A stretch of DNA of 63,794 nucleotides from Paenibacillus sp. An7 (GCF_009870785.1 NZ_WTWX01000021.1:1-63794); one strand, 5' to 3'; positions 45,858 through 56,674 are shown, numbered from the stretch's first letter. Translations and numbers: made by a program. The notes: a model not told the origin generated them from the sequence alone.

Positions 45858-46400
45858 ATGTCCCGTATTGGTCGCAAACCAATTTCTGTACCAAGTGGCG
45901 TAGAAGTCACTATGAATGACTCCGTTATTACGGTTAAAGGTCCTAAAGGTACACTCACACGTGAACTTCATAAAGATATGAAGGTAACTGTTGAAAATAA
46001 TGAAATTCTTGTAACTCGTCCTTCTGACAACAAACTCCATCGTTCTTTGCACGGTACTACTCGTTCCGTAGTTAGTAACATGGTAAGTGGTGTAACTGAA
46101 GGTTTCGAAAAATCTCTAGAGCTGGTTGGGGTCGGATATCGTGCAAGCAAATCTGGAGATAAAATCGTATTGAACGTAGGTTACTCCCATCCGGTAGAAA
46201 TCACTCCGGAGCCGGGTATTGAGTTTGATGTTCCTACAAACACAAAAATCATCGTTCGCGGTATCAACAAAGAGCGTGTAGGTGCATATGCAGCTGAGAT
46301 CCGTTCTGTTCGCGAACCTGAGCCTTATAAAGGTAAAGGGATTAAATATGAAGGCGAGCGCATTATCCGTAAGGAAGGTAAAGCCGGTAAGAAGAAATAA
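45858..46400 (+). CDS. rplF: 50S ribosomal protein L6
   Basis: 180 residues, two related domains near the sarcin-ricin loop. [17 protein letters not shown] and the C-terminal [20 protein letters not shown] are hallmarks. The ATG at 45858 follows AAGGAGGTG. A 119-base spacer, long for this operon and without a clear feature, separates it from rplR. Confidence 0.96.
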   Translation: MSRIGRKPISVPSGVEVTMNDSVITVKGPKGTLTRELHKDMKVTVENNEILVTRPSDNKLHRSLHGTTRSVVSNMVSGVTEGFEKSLELVGVGYRASKSGDKIVLNVGYSHPVEITPEPGIEFDVPTNTKIIVRGINKERVGAYAAEIRSVREPEPYKGKGIKYEGERIIRKEGKAGKKK

Positions 46401-46519
46401 GTTTTCTTACCGTTTTTCCTTCGTCCCTATCATATGGTGGCGATATGCTCGTGTTTCTAATATACCCTGTGCGTCTTAAAATGAAGCTTTAAAGGCAAAC
46501 TGAAGGGAGTGAAACGAAG

Positions 46520-46888
46520 ATGATTACTAAACAAGATAAGAACAAAGTGCGTCTGAAAAGACATATCCGTGTTCGTGGTAAAATTTCTGGAACAGCTGAA
46601 CGTCCACGTTTGAACGTATTCCGTTCATCCAAGCATATCTACGCTCAATTGATCGATGATGTAGCAGGTGTAACCCTGGTATCCGCATCAACAGTAGATA
46701 AAGAAATCAGTGGCGAAATCAGTAACGGTGGTAACGTAGAAGCGGCTCGTAAAGTCGGCGAACTCGTTGCTAAACGTGCAAAAGAAAAAGGATACACTAA
46801 CATCGTTTTCGATCGTGGTGGCTACCTTTATCATGGACGTGTTCAAGCATTAGCTGATGCTGCTCGTGAAGCAGGGCTTGAATTCTAA
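46520..46888 (+). CDS. rplR: 50S ribosomal protein L18
   Basis: 122 residues; brings 5S rRNA to the large subunit. [20 protein letters not shown] and [20 protein letters not shown] are hallmarks. AAGGGAG precedes the ATG. Confidence 0.96.
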   Translation: MITKQDKNKVRLKRHIRVRGKISGTAERPRLNVFRSSKHIYAQLIDDVAGVTLVSASTVDKEISGEISNGGNVEAARKVGELVAKRAKEKGYTNIVFDRGGYLYHGRVQALADAAREAGLEF

Positions 46889-46914
46889 GATATTTTTAAA
46901 AGGAGGTTAACGAC

Positions 46915-47412
46915 TTGCGTGTAGATCCTAACACTTTAGAACTCACTGAAAGAGTTGTAAATATTAATCGCGTAGCTAAAGTAGTAAAAGGCGGACGCCG
47001 TTTCAGTTTCAGTGCACTAGTTGTTGTCGGCGATGGCAACGGCTGGGTTGGAGCTGGTATTGGTAAAGCTGGCGAAGTACCTGATGCGATTCGCAAAGGT
47101 ATTGATGATGCTAAGAAAAATCTGATTTATGTGCCAATCGTAGGAACATCTATTCCTCACACGATCACTGGTAAGTTCGGTGCTGGACGTGTTCTTTTGA
47201 AACCAGCTTCTGAAGGTACTGGAGTTATCGCTGGTGGACCAGTACGTGCCGTTCTGGAACTTGCTGGTGTAGGTGACATTTTGACAAAATCACTGGGTTC
47301 TTCGAATTCCATGAACATGGTCAATGCGACCTTGGAAGGTTTGTCCCGCTTGAAACGCGCTGAAGATGTAGCGAAATTGCGTGGAAAAACTGTCGAAGAG
47401 CTTCGGGGCTAA
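46915..47412 (+). CDS. rpsE: 30S ribosomal protein S5
   Basis: 165 residues; proofreading and mRNA-entry protein with an N-terminal dsRBD-like domain. It starts at a TTG (46915), eight bases after AGGAGG, giving [20 protein letters not shown]. The loop with [20 protein letters not shown] is of wild-type form for spectinomycin. Confidence 0.95.
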   Translation: MRVDPNTLELTERVVNINRVAKVVKGGRRFSFSALVVVGDGNGWVGAGIGKAGEVPDAIRKGIDDAKKNLIYVPIVGTSIPHTITGKFGAGRVLLKPASEGTGVIAGGPVRAVLELAGVGDILTKSLGSSNSMNMVNATLEGLSRLKRAEDVAKLRGKTVEELRG

Positions 47413-47424
47413 GGAGGGAATCTC

Positions 47425-47610
47425 ATGGCTAAATTGGAAATTACCCTCGTTCGCAGTTTGATCGGACGTAATGAGTCACAAAGAGCGACTGTTAACACAC
47501 TCGGTCTTCGTAAGATCAACCAAACTGTGGTTCATAACGATAATGCTGCTATCCGCGGTATGGTGAACAAAGTAAGTCACATGGTTTCTGTTAAAGAAAT
47601 CCAAGAGTAA
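47425..47610 (+). CDS. rpmD: 50S ribosomal protein L30
   Basis: 61 residues. [20 protein letters not shown] and [19 protein letters not shown] are family hallmarks. It starts 12 bases after rpsE with AAGGAGGG. Confidence 0.96.
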   Translation: MAKLEITLVRSLIGRNESQRATVNTLGLRKINQTVVHNDNAAIRGMVNKVSHMVSVKEIQE

Positions 47611-47657
47611 TACGTAAGGGACTTGTCCCACAAATCATTAAGGAGGTGCAACGAACG

Positions 47658-48098
47658 ATGAAGTTACATGAACTTTCTCCAGCACCTGGATCCCGCAAAG
47701 AACGCAAACGCGTTGGACGCGGTACTTCCAGCGGTATGGGTAAAACTTCAGGTCGCGGTCATAAAGGTCAAAACTCTCGCTCTGGCGGTGGTGTACGTCC
47801 AGGCTTCGAGGGTGGACAGAACCCATTGTATCGTCGTCTGCCAAAACGCGGATTCATAAATCCTACTCGTAAAGAGTATGCAGTTGTGAATCTTCAAGAT
47901 CTGAACAGTTTTGAAGCAGGTACAGAAGTAACTCCAGAAATTTTGGTTAACTCGGGTATTGTGAAAAACACAAAATCCGGAATCAAAATTCTGGGTAATG
48001 GCGATATTACTGTGAAATTGACAGTTAAAGCTAACAAGTTCTCTCAATCTGCGGTAGAGAAAATCGAGGCTGCCGGCGGTAAAACCGAGGTGATCTAA
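47658..48098 (+). CDS. rplO: 50S ribosomal protein L15
   Basis: 146 residues; late-assembly protein with a Gly/Arg-rich N-terminal tail ([20 protein letters not shown]). The ATG at 47658 follows AAGGAGGTG. Its stop overlaps the secY start (TAATG). Confidence 0.96.
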   Translation: MKLHELSPAPGSRKERKRVGRGTSSGMGKTSGRGHKGQNSRSGGGVRPGFEGGQNPLYRRLPKRGFINPTRKEYAVVNLQDLNSFEAGTEVTPEILVNSGIVKNTKSGIKILGNGDITVKLTVKANKFSQSAVEKIEAAGGKTEVI

Positions 48099-49396
48099 TG
48101 CTCACAACCTTAAAGAATATATGGCGAGTTGAAGATCTGCGTAAACGGATTTTATTCACTCTCTTTGTTCTGATAATCTACCGCATTGGCTCCTTTGTTC
48201 CGGTTCCCGGAGTTAATAAAGAAGTTTTTACTGCGGCAGATTCGCAAGGCAGAGAATTGTTTGGTCTTCTGAACACATTCTCGGGCGGAGCGTTGTTCCA
48301 ATTTTCGATCTTCGCGCTCGGGATTATGCCATATATTACAGCATCCATCATTGTACAGCTTCTGTCGATGGATGTTATTCCGAAACTAGCGGAATGGGCT
48401 AAACAAGGTGAGCATGGTAAGAAAAAACTTGCGCAGCTCACACGTTATGGTACAGTAATTTTGGGGTTAATCCAGGCTTTTGGTACATCTATTGGTTTTA
48501 ACCGTTTGTATGGACAGGAAATGGTGCCGAATGCAACATTCATTGACTATATTGTCATTGCTATCGTATTGACTGCAGGTACTTCGTTCCTCATGTGGCT
48601 CGGTGAACAGATTACTGAAAAAGGTATTGGTAACGGTATTTCTATTATTATCTTTGCAGGTATCGTTTCAACGATTCCTAATGTGATCCGTACAACAGTT
48701 GAATCTGAATTTATCCAGGCTGATCAAGTATTCATGAATGCACTTAAAGTGATTATTGTGGTACTTGTTCTCCTGTTAACAGTAGTAGGGGTTATCTACA
48801 TCCAGCAAGCGATTCGGAAAATTCCGGTTCAATATGCGAAACGTGTTGTAGGTAACAAAATGTACGGTGGACAAAACACTCATATTCCGCTGAAAATTAA
48901 TGCGGCAGGTGTAATCCCAGTCATTTTCGCTGTATCTCTTCTCCAGTTCCCAGTCATTATTGCTTCATTTTGGGCTAATTATGGTTGGGCTACATGGGTC
49001 ACTCAGAACTTGTCTTATGACAAACCGCTGGGTATGGTGCTCTATGTACTAATGATTATCGGCTTTACGTTCTTCTACACTTTCGTGCAGATGAATCCGC
49101 AACAAATGGCCGATAACATGAAGAAGAATGGTGGTTATATCCCAGGCATTCGCCCGGGTAAAGCAACTGAGAAATACTTGTCCCGTGTCATGACTCGTTT
49201 GACTATGACCGGAGCTTTGTTCTTGGCTGTCATCTCCGTTCTACCTGTATTCTTAGGTTCACTTTCTGGTTTGCCGCAAGTTGCACAACTTGCAGGTACA
49301 TCCATGCTGATCGTAATCGGTGTAGCACTGGATACGACCAAACAAATCGAAAGTCAATTGATTAAACGCCATTACAAAGGTTTCATCAATAAGTAG
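48098..49396 (+). CDS. secY: Preprotein translocase subunit SecY
   Basis: 432 residues, ten membrane helices, the pore of the Sec translocon. Typical segments: GIMPYITASIIVQLL (helix 2b), VVGNKMYGGQNTHIPLKIN, and the cytosolic loop MKKNGGYIPGIRPGKATEKYL. It is translationally coupled to rplO and pairs with SecE encoded at 21338. Confidence 0.97.
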   Translation: MLTTLKNIWRVEDLRKRILFTLFVLIIYRIGSFVPVPGVNKEVFTAADSQGRELFGLLNTFSGGALFQFSIFALGIMPYITASIIVQLLSMDVIPKLAEWAKQGEHGKKKLAQLTRYGTVILGLIQAFGTSIGFNRLYGQEMVPNATFIDYIVIAIVLTAGTSFLMWLGEQITEKGIGNGISIIIFAGIVSTIPNVIRTTVESEFIQADQVFMNALKVIIVVLVLLLTVVGVIYIQQAIRKIPVQYAKRVVGNKMYGGQNTHIPLKINAAGVIPVIFAVSLLQFPVIIASFWANYGWATWVTQNLSYDKPLGMVLYVLMIIGFTFFYTFVQMNPQQMADNMKKNGGYIPGIRPGKATEKYLSRVMTRLTMTGALFLAVISVLPVFLGSLSGLPQVAQLAGTSMLIVIGVALDTTKQIESQLIKRHYKGFINK

Positions 49397-49501
49397 CCAT
49401 AGGTTCCGGTATTGAAAGCAGCTAATCATTTGTTTGATTGTTGCCAGAACCGGCACCTATTGTGCTGTTTCTTGTTGAAGGGATAGTCTTGGAGGGAGTG
49501 A

Positions 49502-50151
<650 letters not shown>

Positions 50152-50152
<1 letters not shown>

Positions 50153-50511
50153 TGGTAATGATCATTTGTAAGTCCGATGCAGAACTGGGATCAAACTGTG
50201 ATGTAAGGTTAACTCGCACATTAGTGCAGGTTGATCCTGCAATTCACGGTATTGCTCGGGTTTTGTCCGGAGAACTTGACCAAATGACTGATCAACATAA
50301 TCGCAGTCAAGGGGCTGTGCCGTCTTTCACAGGTTATAACGGTTTTCCTGCCAGTATTTGTACTTCAGTCGATGAACGAAGAGTGCATGAAGCGTCGAAC
50401 AATGTTCGGCTGTATACAATGTCGTATGACAATGTGCTGTGTGCTCAAGAACTTTCTTTTGTTCTTAACCAGACAGGATGTAATTTTTACGAAAGCGAGA
50501 TGCGTAGGTGA
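50152..50511 (+). pseudogene. map: Degenerate methionine aminopeptidase remnant (map-like, 119 codons)
   Basis: At the exact syntenic place of map (between adk and a KOW gene/infA) an open frame of 119 codons begins like a type I methionine aminopeptidase (MIICKSDAELG) and keeps the block RSQGAVPSFTGYNGFPASIC with TSV following (51-73) and a His79 in place of the family's substrate-site His. The region in between is divergent, and after residue 80 there is no DIV/DIG metal segment; residues 84-119 (NVRLYTMSYDNVL...) may match the later NVRLFTISHAIQ-type helix, which would imply an internal deletion. All five expected metal ligands (two Asp, His, two Glu) are absent or unplaced, and the length is half of normal (about 250). 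The other two frames of this stretch show no map motifs, so a simple frameshift does not explain it. It may be a pseudogene or a repurposed short protein. Confidence 0.8.
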
Positions 50512-50518
50512 TGAGACG

Positions 50519-50809
50519 ATGAATCAAAAGATCCCACAAGTCGGACAGATCGTAAAAATACTTCGAGGCAGAGATGCCGGTCAGATTGCAGTAGTCATTG
50601 CTGTTGAGGACAACAGGTTCGTGTATATTGCTGACGGATACAAACGTAAGTTTGACGGACGAAAGAAGAAGAACCTTCTTCACCTGGAACCCCAGCCGAT
50701 GATTAGCAGCGAGGTTGTGAACAGCTTAAACGAAGTTGGACGGGTAACGAACGGAAAACTGCGTTATGCAGTTCAGCAGTTCTTAAATGTAGGCGAAGTT
50801 CAAAGCTGA
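50519..50809 (+). CDS. KOW-domain RNA-binding protein (L14e-like)
   Basis: 96 residues, MNQKIPQVGQIVKILRGRDA onward. The KOW signature VGQIVKILRGRDAGQIAVVI is followed by a basic stretch KRKFDGRKKKNLLHLEP. Small KOW proteins of this type sit between map and infA in many Bacillota; the role is presumed ribosome-associated but not known to me. The ATG at 50519 is chosen over a frame extension to 50372 that overlaps the map remnant and shows no family resemblance. infA follows after 18 bases. Confidence 0.85.
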   Translation: MNQKIPQVGQIVKILRGRDAGQIAVVIAVEDNRFVYIADGYKRKFDGRKKKNLLHLEPQPMISSEVVNSLNEVGRVTNGKLRYAVQQFLNVGEVQS

Positions 50810-50827
50810 AGAGAAAGGAGACTAACT

Positions 50828-51043
50828 GTGGCCAAAGAAGATGTCATTGAAGTGGAAGGAACGGTTCTTGAGCCGCTTCCCAACGCAACGTTCAAAGTAG
50901 AGCTTGAGAATGGTCATCAAATTCTAGCTCACGTTTCCGGCAAACTGCGGATGCACTTTATCCGCATTCTGACAGGAGATAAAGTGGTTGTTCAGTTATC
51001 GCCTTATGACCTAACAAAAGGGCGTATAACTTATCGTAAATAG
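50828..51043 (+). CDS. infA: Translation initiation factor IF-1
   Basis: 71 residues, OB fold that occupies the A site during initiation. [20 protein letters not shown] and the C-terminal [15 protein letters not shown] are typical. GTG start after AAAGGAG. Confidence 0.97.
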   Translation: MAKEDVIEVEGTVLEPLPNATFKVELENGHQILAHVSGKLRMHFIRILTGDKVVVQLSPYDLTKGRITYRK

Positions 51044-51180
51044 TAAGGCTTATTTTCTGAAATAACGATGAAGGTTTATATCAGCTTTGCATGGTATCCT
51101 AATCTAGTGTACGCTATGTAGATAGATTGTGTATCATCTGGCTGTTAGCATGCTTTCGAAGTCAGTTTTACTCATCGTAA

Positions 51181-51315
<135 letters not shown>

Positions 51316-51336
51316 TAGAAGGGGGTGTAGCGTAAA

Positions 51337-51705
51337 ATGGCTCGTATAGCTGGTGTGGATTTGCCACGTGATAAACGCGTTGAGATCGCCTTGACATATA
51401 TTTTCGGAATCGGTTCAACGACTTCCAAGAAAATTTTGAGCGAAACAGGCATTAGTCCGAATACTCGTGTCCGTGATCTTACGGAAGATGAAGTGAGCAA
51501 ATTACGTGAAAGTATCGACAAAACGGTTAAAGTAGAAGGTGACCTTCGTCGAGAAATTTCTTTAAATATTAAACGTTTGACTGAAATCGGATGTTACCGT
51601 GGTGTTCGTCACCGTCGTGGACTTCCAGTTCGTGGACAACGTACTAAAACAAATGCTCGTACGCGTAAAGGTCCTCGTCGTACTGTAGCAAATAAAAAGA
51701 AATAA
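51337..51705 (+). CDS. rpsM: 30S ribosomal protein S13
   Basis: 122 residues; head protein contacting P-site tRNA and L5. [20 protein letters not shown] and [20 protein letters not shown] are hallmarks. GAAGGGGGTG precedes the ATG. Confidence 0.97.
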   Translation: MARIAGVDLPRDKRVEIALTYIFGIGSTTSKKILSETGISPNTRVRDLTEDEVSKLRESIDKTVKVEGDLRREISLNIKRLTEIGCYRGVRHRRGLPVRGQRTKTNARTRKGPRRTVANKKK

Positions 51706-51724
51706 GAAGGGAGGATAATCTACA

Positions 51725-52120
51725 ATGGCTAAACCGAAAAAAGTCGTACGTACTAAACGTCGTGACCGTAAAAATATTGAGTCTGGCGTGGCTCATATTC
51801 GTTCCACGTTCAATAACACAATTGTTACTATTACGGATCCACACGGTAACGCTATCTCTTGGGCAAGCTCCGGCGGTCTTGGATTTAGAGGTTCCCGTAA
51901 GTCGACTCCATTCGCAGCTCAAATGGCAGCAGAAACTGCAGCTAAAGCAGCAATGGAACACGGCATGAAATCAGTTGAAGTTATGGTTAAAGGTCCAGGT
52001 GCCGGCCGTGAAGCAGCGATTCGCTCTTTGCAAGCTGCTGGTCTTGAAGTTAACCTGATCAAAGACGTAACTCCTGTGCCACATAACGGATGCCGTCCTC
52101 CAAAACGTCGTCGTGTCTAA
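51725..52120 (+). CDS. rpsK: 30S ribosomal protein S11
   Basis: 131 residues; platform protein. [20 protein letters not shown] and the C-terminal [16 protein letters not shown] are hallmarks. GGGAGG precedes the ATG. Confidence 0.97.
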   Translation: MAKPKKVVRTKRRDRKNIESGVAHIRSTFNNTIVTITDPHGNAISWASSGGLGFRGSRKSTPFAAQMAAETAAKAAMEHGMKSVEVMVKGPGAGREAAIRSLQAAGLEVNLIKDVTPVPHNGCRPPKRRRV

Positions 52121-52139
52121 TGAGATTTGCCCCTTCGTG

Positions 52140-52148
52140 TGGTATAAT
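52140..52148 (+). promoter_or_regulatory. Candidate extended -10 promoter before rpoA
   Basis: TGG-TATAAT (52140-52148) is an extended -10 element in the 132-base rpsK-rpoA spacer. The best -35 is poor, so it would be a TG-dependent internal promoter. Confidence 0.4.
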
Positions 52149-52252
52149 CCGGCACAATCTGTTAATAATGGTTGTTTAGGCATACTACATGGTAACACTA
52201 GATAAGGTAAATATTTCATATCGGACCGACGTTTTGAAGGAGGGGTATTGCA

Positions 52253-53197
52253 GTGATAGAAATCGAAAAGCCAAAAATTGAGACGGTAGACGTCAACGAT
52301 GATGGCACTTATGGCAAATTTGTGGTAGAACCGCTGGAACGCGGATATGGTACGACGCTGGGTAACTCGCTGCGCCGTATCTTGCTTTCCTCACTTCCAG
52401 GTGCGGCAGTTACATCGGTGCAAATCGATGGAGTGTTGCACGAGTTTGCTACAGTTCCTGGCGTAATGGAAGACGTTACGGAAATCATTCTGAACCTTAA
52501 AGCTTTGTCTTTGAAGATTCACTCTGATGAAGAGAAGATTCTTGAGATTGATGCTGAAGGTGAAGGGGCTGTTACAGCCGGAGATATCCGTGCGGATAGT
52601 GATGTTGAAATCCTTAATCCGGATCTTCATATCGCTACTCTTGGTCCAGGTTCGAGACTTCACATGCGTATTTATGCCAATCGCGGTCGCGGCTACGTCC
52701 AGGCAGATCGGAATAAACGCGATGATCAGCCGATCGGCGTCATCCCTGTGGATTCGATCTATACCCCGATTGCGCGTGTCAACTACGGTGTTGAAAATAC
52801 GCGTGTAGGTCAAGTAACAAACTACGATAAGCTTACACTTGAAATTTGGACTGATGGCAGCATTCGTCCAGAAGAAGCTGTAAGTCTTGGCGCTAAAATC
52901 TTGACTGAACATGTACTGCTCTTTGTGGGTCTAACAGACGAAGCGAAAGATGCAGAAATCATGGTCGAAAAAGAGGAAGACAAAAAAGAAAAAGTACTCG
53001 AAATGACGATCGAAGAGCTCGATCTATCTGTTCGATCCTATAACTGCTTGAAACGTGCTGGTATCAACACGGTTCAAGAACTTACAACAAAAACTGAAGA
53101 GGACATGATGAAGGTTCGTAACCTGGGTCGTAAATCTTTAGAAGAAGTGCAAGAGAAGCTCGAAGAGCTTGGTTTGGGTCTTCGTACAGAAGAATAA
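52253..53197 (+). CDS. rpoA: RNA polymerase alpha subunit
   Basis: 314 residues. N-terminal dimerisation domain ([20 protein letters not shown]) and C-terminal domain with two HhH motifs ([38 protein letters not shown]) that contact UP elements and activators. GTG start after AAGGAGGGG. Together with rpoB and rpoC this completes the core enzyme in one window. Confidence 0.98.
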   Translation: MIEIEKPKIETVDVNDDGTYGKFVVEPLERGYGTTLGNSLRRILLSSLPGAAVTSVQIDGVLHEFATVPGVMEDVTEIILNLKALSLKIHSDEEKILEIDAEGEGAVTAGDIRADSDVEILNPDLHIATLGPGSRLHMRIYANRGRGYVQADRNKRDDQPIGVIPVDSIYTPIARVNYGVENTRVGQVTNYDKLTLEIWTDGSIRPEEAVSLGAKILTEHVLLFVGLTDEAKDAEIMVEKEEDKKEKVLEMTIEELDLSVRSYNCLKRAGINTVQELTTKTEEDMMKVRNLGRKSLEEVQEKLEELGLGLRTEE

Positions 53198-53232
53198 GCA
53201 ACACGATTGCTTGAAGTGAAGGAGGGGAAAAC

Positions 53233-53598
53233 ATGGCATACCAAAAGTTGGGTCGTAACTCCAGTGCTCGTAAAGCATTGTTCCGTGACCTCGTAACGGA
53301 TCTGTTCTTGTATGAGCGCATTCAAACGACGGAAGCGAAAGCAAAAGAAGTTCGTTCTATTGCTGAAAAACTGATCACTAAAGCTAAAAAAGGTGATTTG
53401 CACGCACGTCGTCAAGTTGCTGCATATGTGCGCCGTGAAACAATTGATGGTGAACAGGATGCAATTCAAAAACTGTTCAGCGATATTGCACCACGTTACA
53501 CTGAGCGTCCAGGTGGATACACTCGTATCATGAAACTGGGACCTCGTCGCGGTGATTCTGCACCTATGGTTTACTTGGAATTAGTAGACCGCGTGTAA
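53233..53598 (+). CDS. rplQ: 50S ribosomal protein L17
   Basis: 121 residues; exit-side protein. [20 protein letters not shown] and the C-terminal [20 protein letters not shown] are hallmarks. Last gene of the superoperon; two terminators follow. Confidence 0.97.
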   Translation: MAYQKLGRNSSARKALFRDLVTDLFLYERIQTTEAKAKEVRSIAEKLITKAKKGDLHARRQVAAYVRRETIDGEQDAIQKLFSDIAPRYTERPGGYTRIMKLGPRRGDSAPMVYLELVDRV

Positions 53599-53615
53599 TA
53601 TGAAGCGAGAGTGAA

Positions 53616-53710
53616 GGAAGGGTGGACAGGATCTAGGTTCTGAACTGCCCCTTTTTTTCGCTAGTGCTGCGCTGTAGTTTGGGGAGGAGCTCCGAGAGGA
53701 GCTCTTTTTC
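53616..53710 (+). terminator. Two tandem terminators after rplQ
   Basis: The first is AAGGG (53618-53622) / CCCTT (53649-53653) with inner CAG/CTG, ending in T7. The second is GAGCTCC-GAGA-GGAGCTC (53687-53704) followed by T5. Together they close the S10-spc-alpha superoperon. In many relatives the ecfA1-ecfA2-ecfT genes begin here; none is present. Confidence 0.85.
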
Positions 53711-53771
53711 ATTGTGATGCTGTCATTACGAATGGATGCTTTGATTAGTATGGTATGATGAGGTGAGAATA

Positions 53772-54587
53772 ATGCGGAATATATGTATGCGTGTGAATTA
53801 CGATGGAACGGATTACTTTGGTTTCCAGACACAGCCCATAGGCAACACAATACAAGATATTATCGAAAAATCGATTAACTATCTGACTGGAGAGGAAATC
53901 AAAATCCATGCTTCGGGACGTACTGATGCTGGGGTCCATGCAAGAGGGCAAGTGTTTCACTTTCACACAGAGTCCAAGATTCCTCTTGAGCGCTGGTGCA
54001 TGGCTCTTAACACAAGACTGCCTGACGACATCGTTATAACAGATGCATACGAAGTACCACTCTCATTTCACTCCAGGCGTTCTGCCAAAAGAAAGACTTA
54101 TCGTTACACAATTAATGCTAATCAATTTGTAGATATATTTAATCGCCGGATACAGTTGCACCATCCAGGCAAGCTCGATATTAAGGCAATGAATGAAAGT
54201 TTGCCGTACTTACTAGGTACACACGACTTTACTTCTTTCGCATCCAGACATTCAACGAAGGATTCCCATGTCAGGACTTTATATGAAGCGCGATTGGACC
54301 ACGACACTTCCATGTGCAGAGTGGATCATCCGCGAGATCAAGGTGTTATTCATATCTATTTGACGGGTAGTGGCTTTCTTCAGCATATGGTGCGGATTAT
54401 TATCGGTACGCTCCTGGAAATAGGAGAAGGGAAACGTCAGCCTAAGGATATGAAACATATCCTAGCTGCACAAGACCGTTCTGCGGCTGGCCCAACAGCG
54501 GTTAGTAAGGGTTTAATGTTATGGAATGTTGAGTATGAACATCTCCTAAAAAAAACCTGCGATAATGTCTTGCGAAGTAGCATTTAA
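53772..54587 (+). CDS. truA: tRNA pseudouridine synthase A
   Basis: 271 residues. Makes pseudouridine at positions 38-40 of the tRNA anticodon arm. The catalytic Asp lies in ASGRTDAGVHARGQVFHF; GFLQHMVRIIIGTL is the second conserved motif. The ATG at 53772 follows GAGGTGAG; the GTG at 53763 overlaps that site. An extended -10 (TGG-TATGAT near 53753) precedes it. Confidence 0.94.
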   Translation: MRNICMRVNYDGTDYFGFQTQPIGNTIQDIIEKSINYLTGEEIKIHASGRTDAGVHARGQVFHFHTESKIPLERWCMALNTRLPDDIVITDAYEVPLSFHSRRSAKRKTYRYTINANQFVDIFNRRIQLHHPGKLDIKAMNESLPYLLGTHDFTSFASRHSTKDSHVRTLYEARLDHDTSMCRVDHPRDQGVIHIYLTGSGFLQHMVRIIIGTLLEIGEGKRQPKDMKHILAAQDRSAAGPTAVSKGLMLWNVEYEHLLKKTCDNVLRSSI

Positions 54588-54598
54588 TCGTGTAATAT
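54570..54598 (+). promoter_or_regulatory. Promoter of rplM-rpsI
   Basis: TTGCGA (54570-54575), 17-base spacer, TAATAT (54593-54598). The -35 is inside the end of truA. The predicted start site is at the first base of the hairpin leader below. Confidence 0.6.
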
Positions 54599-54604
54599 AT
54601 AAGT

Positions 54605-54660
54605 TGTGTTTTCTTAATGGCTTTCCCACAGCCCCATTTAAGTAAACGATATGCAACACA
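54605..54660 (+). promoter_or_regulatory. Candidate L13-type leader RNA before rplM
   Basis: TGTGTT (54605-54610) pairs with AACACA (54655-54660), and inside it CTTAATGGCT (54613-54622) with AGCCCCATTTAAG (54630-54642, bulged). Its position fits the ribosomal L13 leader known from Firmicutes; I did not check the consensus. Confidence 0.45.
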
Positions 54661-54754
54661 CGTAAATCCATCAAACTAACAGCAACTTTTAACGAATATA
54701 AATGATAACTATTTATGCGTATTATGAACGCGATATTTAAAGGAGGATCTTTTC

Positions 54755-55192
54755 ATGCGTACCACTTATATGGCTAAGCCTAATGAAGTAGAGCGTAACT
54801 GGCACATCATTGACGCTGAAGGCAAAACGCTTGGCCGTTTGGCGAGCGAAGCTGCGGCTTTGATCCGCGGTAAACATAAGCCACAATTTACTCCACACGT
54901 TGACACTGGTGATTTCGTTGTTGTCATCAACGCTGAGAAAATTGTTCTTACAGGTAAGAAAATGGACAACAAAAAATACTATCGTCATTCCATGCACCCA
55001 GGTGGTCTTAAAGTCACTGTTGCAAAAGACATGGTAAAAAACAAACCTGAACGTATGATCGAACTTGCTGTACACGGCATGCTTCCTAAAACTCGTATGG
55101 GTAACCAAATGAAACTTAGATTGAAAGCATATGCTGGCGCTGAACATCCACATGCAGCACAAAAACCTGAAGTTTACGAACTTCGCGGATAA
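54755..55192 (+). CDS. rplM: 50S ribosomal protein L13
   Basis: 145 residues; early assembly protein. [20 protein letters not shown] and the C-terminal [18 protein letters not shown] are hallmarks. AAAGGAGG lies nine bases before the ATG. rpsI follows after 19 bases. Confidence 0.97.
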   Translation: MRTTYMAKPNEVERNWHIIDAEGKTLGRLASEAAALIRGKHKPQFTPHVDTGDFVVVINAEKIVLTGKKMDNKKYYRHSMHPGGLKVTVAKDMVKNKPERMIELAVHGMLPKTRMGNQMKLRLKAYAGAEHPHAAQKPEVYELRG

Positions 55193-55211
55193 TTAAAAGG
55201 AGGACAGTTTC

Positions 55212-55607
55212 ATGGCACAAGTACAATACTATGGGACAGGTCGTCGTAAACATTCGGTAGCTCGTGTTCGCCTTGTACCGGGTGAAGGACGCATTGTCAT
55301 TAACAAACGTGATATCAACGATTATTTCGGCGGTTTGGAAACACTCAAACTGATCGTTAAACAACCACTTGAACTGACTGAAACTACAAGCAACTACGAT
55401 ATTCTCGTTATTGCTCACGGTGGCGGTATTACTGGTCAAGCAGGAGCAATTCGTCACGGTATCGCCCGTGCACTTCTTAAAGTAGATCCTGAGTACCGTG
55501 GAAGCTTGAAAAAAGCTGGCTTCTTAACACGTGACCCACGTATGAAAGAGCGTAAAAAATACGGTCTTAAAGCAGCTCGTCGCGCACCTCAGTTCTCCAA
55601 ACGTTAA
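55212..55607 (+). CDS. rpsI: 30S ribosomal protein S9
   Basis: 131 residues; its C-terminal tail ([12 protein letters not shown]) contacts P-site t[23 protein letters not shown] is typical. AAGGAGG precedes the ATG. Confidence 0.97.
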   Translation: MAQVQYYGTGRRKHSVARVRLVPGEGRIVINKRDINDYFGGLETLKLIVKQPLELTETTSNYDILVIAHGGGITGQAGAIRHGIARALLKVDPEYRGSLKKAGFLTRDPRMKERKKYGLKAARRAPQFSKR

Positions 55608-55621
55608 TTTGTTCGGATCAA

Positions 55622-55656
55622 AAGTCCTTTCTTCTTCGGAAGAGAGGGCTTTTTTG
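55622..55656 (+). terminator. rplM-rpsI terminator
   Basis: A 13-bp stem AAGTCCTTTCTTC / GAAGAGAGGGCTT (two G-T pairs) with a TTCG tetraloop, followed by T5. Confidence 0.93.
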
Positions 55657-55838
55657 TTGTATAAAGAATCAATTTTAGTTACTTTATTAGGTCTATATAG
55701 ACAAAATGCTTCTTATTCCTTTTTATATCGTTACAAATTTACTGTTTTCATGTGGTAAGAATTTGATTCACATCGAAGGAATATGATTAGAATATAAATA
55801 ATTTCTTTTAATTCTGACAGTTTACCTTGGAAATAGCA

Positions 55839-55866
55839 TTGACATATAACTGGAAATATTTATACT
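55839..55866 (+). promoter_or_regulatory. Promoter of cysH-sat
   Basis: TTGACA (55839-55844), 16-base spacer, TATACT (55861-55866), in the 326-base AT-rich gap after rpsI. I see no S-box or T-box here. No CymR-type site is obvious. Confidence 0.65.
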
Positions 55867-55933
55867 TAATTGTAATTCATATCATATATATCGGTTTAGT
55901 GTAAAAAATATCACCCCTATGGGAGGTTACATT

Positions 55934-56626
55934 GTGAATCTGTTAGAAAAAGAAGAATTGGCAAAAGACAAGGCAATTGAACTGGAAGATGCTTCTCCTG
56001 AAGAGATTATTCAATATGCTGTTGAGACATTTCCGAACATTACTCTTGCATGTAGTTTTGGTGCAGAAGATGTTGTTTTAGTGGATATGATACAAAAAAT
56101 CAGTCCCGCTACCGATATCTTCTATCTTGATACAGACTTTCATTTTAAAGAAACTTATGAAACAAGGGATCGACTTGTGGCACGTTATCATATTGACTTT
56201 GTTCGTGTTTCTCCTACGCTGACACCTGATGAGCAAGCTGCTACTTATAGTCCAGAGCTTTGGAAATCAGATCCTAACGCTTGCTGTAATATTCGCAAAG
56301 TAGAGCCGCTTACGCGTATTTTATCTCAATACGATGCTTGGATTACGGGAATTCGTCGTGATCAAGCGCCAACTCGTGCTAACTCTAAGAAGGTAGAGTA
56401 TGACACGAAATTTGGACTTATGAAATTTAACCCGATTGCTGGATGGACGAATGAGGACGTATGGAAATACATTAAAGATAATAATTTGATCTATAATCCA
56501 TTGCATGATCAGAACTACCCTAGTATCGGCTGTGAGCAGTGCACCAGACAGGTAATGCCAGGTGAAGACCCGCGCGCAGGTCGCTGGTCAGGCAATGATA
56601 AGACTGAATGCGGACTTCATAAATAA
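55934..56626 (+). CDS. cysH: Adenylyl-sulfate (APS) reductase
   Basis: 230 residues. Reduces APS to sulfite with thioredoxin. The four [4Fe-4S] cysteines C117, C118, C200, C203 mark the APS-using class rather than the cluster-free PAPS class, and the catalytic Cys226 is in TECGLH. The GTG at 55934 lies seven bases after GGGAGG; the upstream ATG at 55919 overlaps that site. It is followed by sat, which makes its substrate; no APS kinase gene is adjacent, which agrees with direct APS reduction. Confidence 0.94.
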   Translation: MNLLEKEELAKDKAIELEDASPEEIIQYAVETFPNITLACSFGAEDVVLVDMIQKISPATDIFYLDTDFHFKETYETRDRLVARYHIDFVRVSPTLTPDEQAATYSPELWKSDPNACCNIRKVEPLTRILSQYDAWITGIRRDQAPTRANSKKVEYDTKFGLMKFNPIAGWTNEDVWKYIKDNNLIYNPLHDQNYPSIGCEQCTRQVMPGEDPRAGRWSGNDKTECGLHK

Positions 56627-56674
56627 ATATTTATTACATTGCTAAAGCGTATATGACTATAGGGAGATGAGATC

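Noticed and set aside
50372..50518. Possible N-terminal extension of the KOW protein by 49 codons
   Set aside because: The extension overlaps the map remnant in another frame, is Cys/Met-rich without family resemblance, and the ATG at 50519 yields the expected 96-residue protein.
55608..55933. S-box (SAM riboswitch) or T-box before cysH
   Set aside because: The region lacks the conserved riboswitch core and T-box sequence; only a terminator of rpsI and a promoter can be supported.
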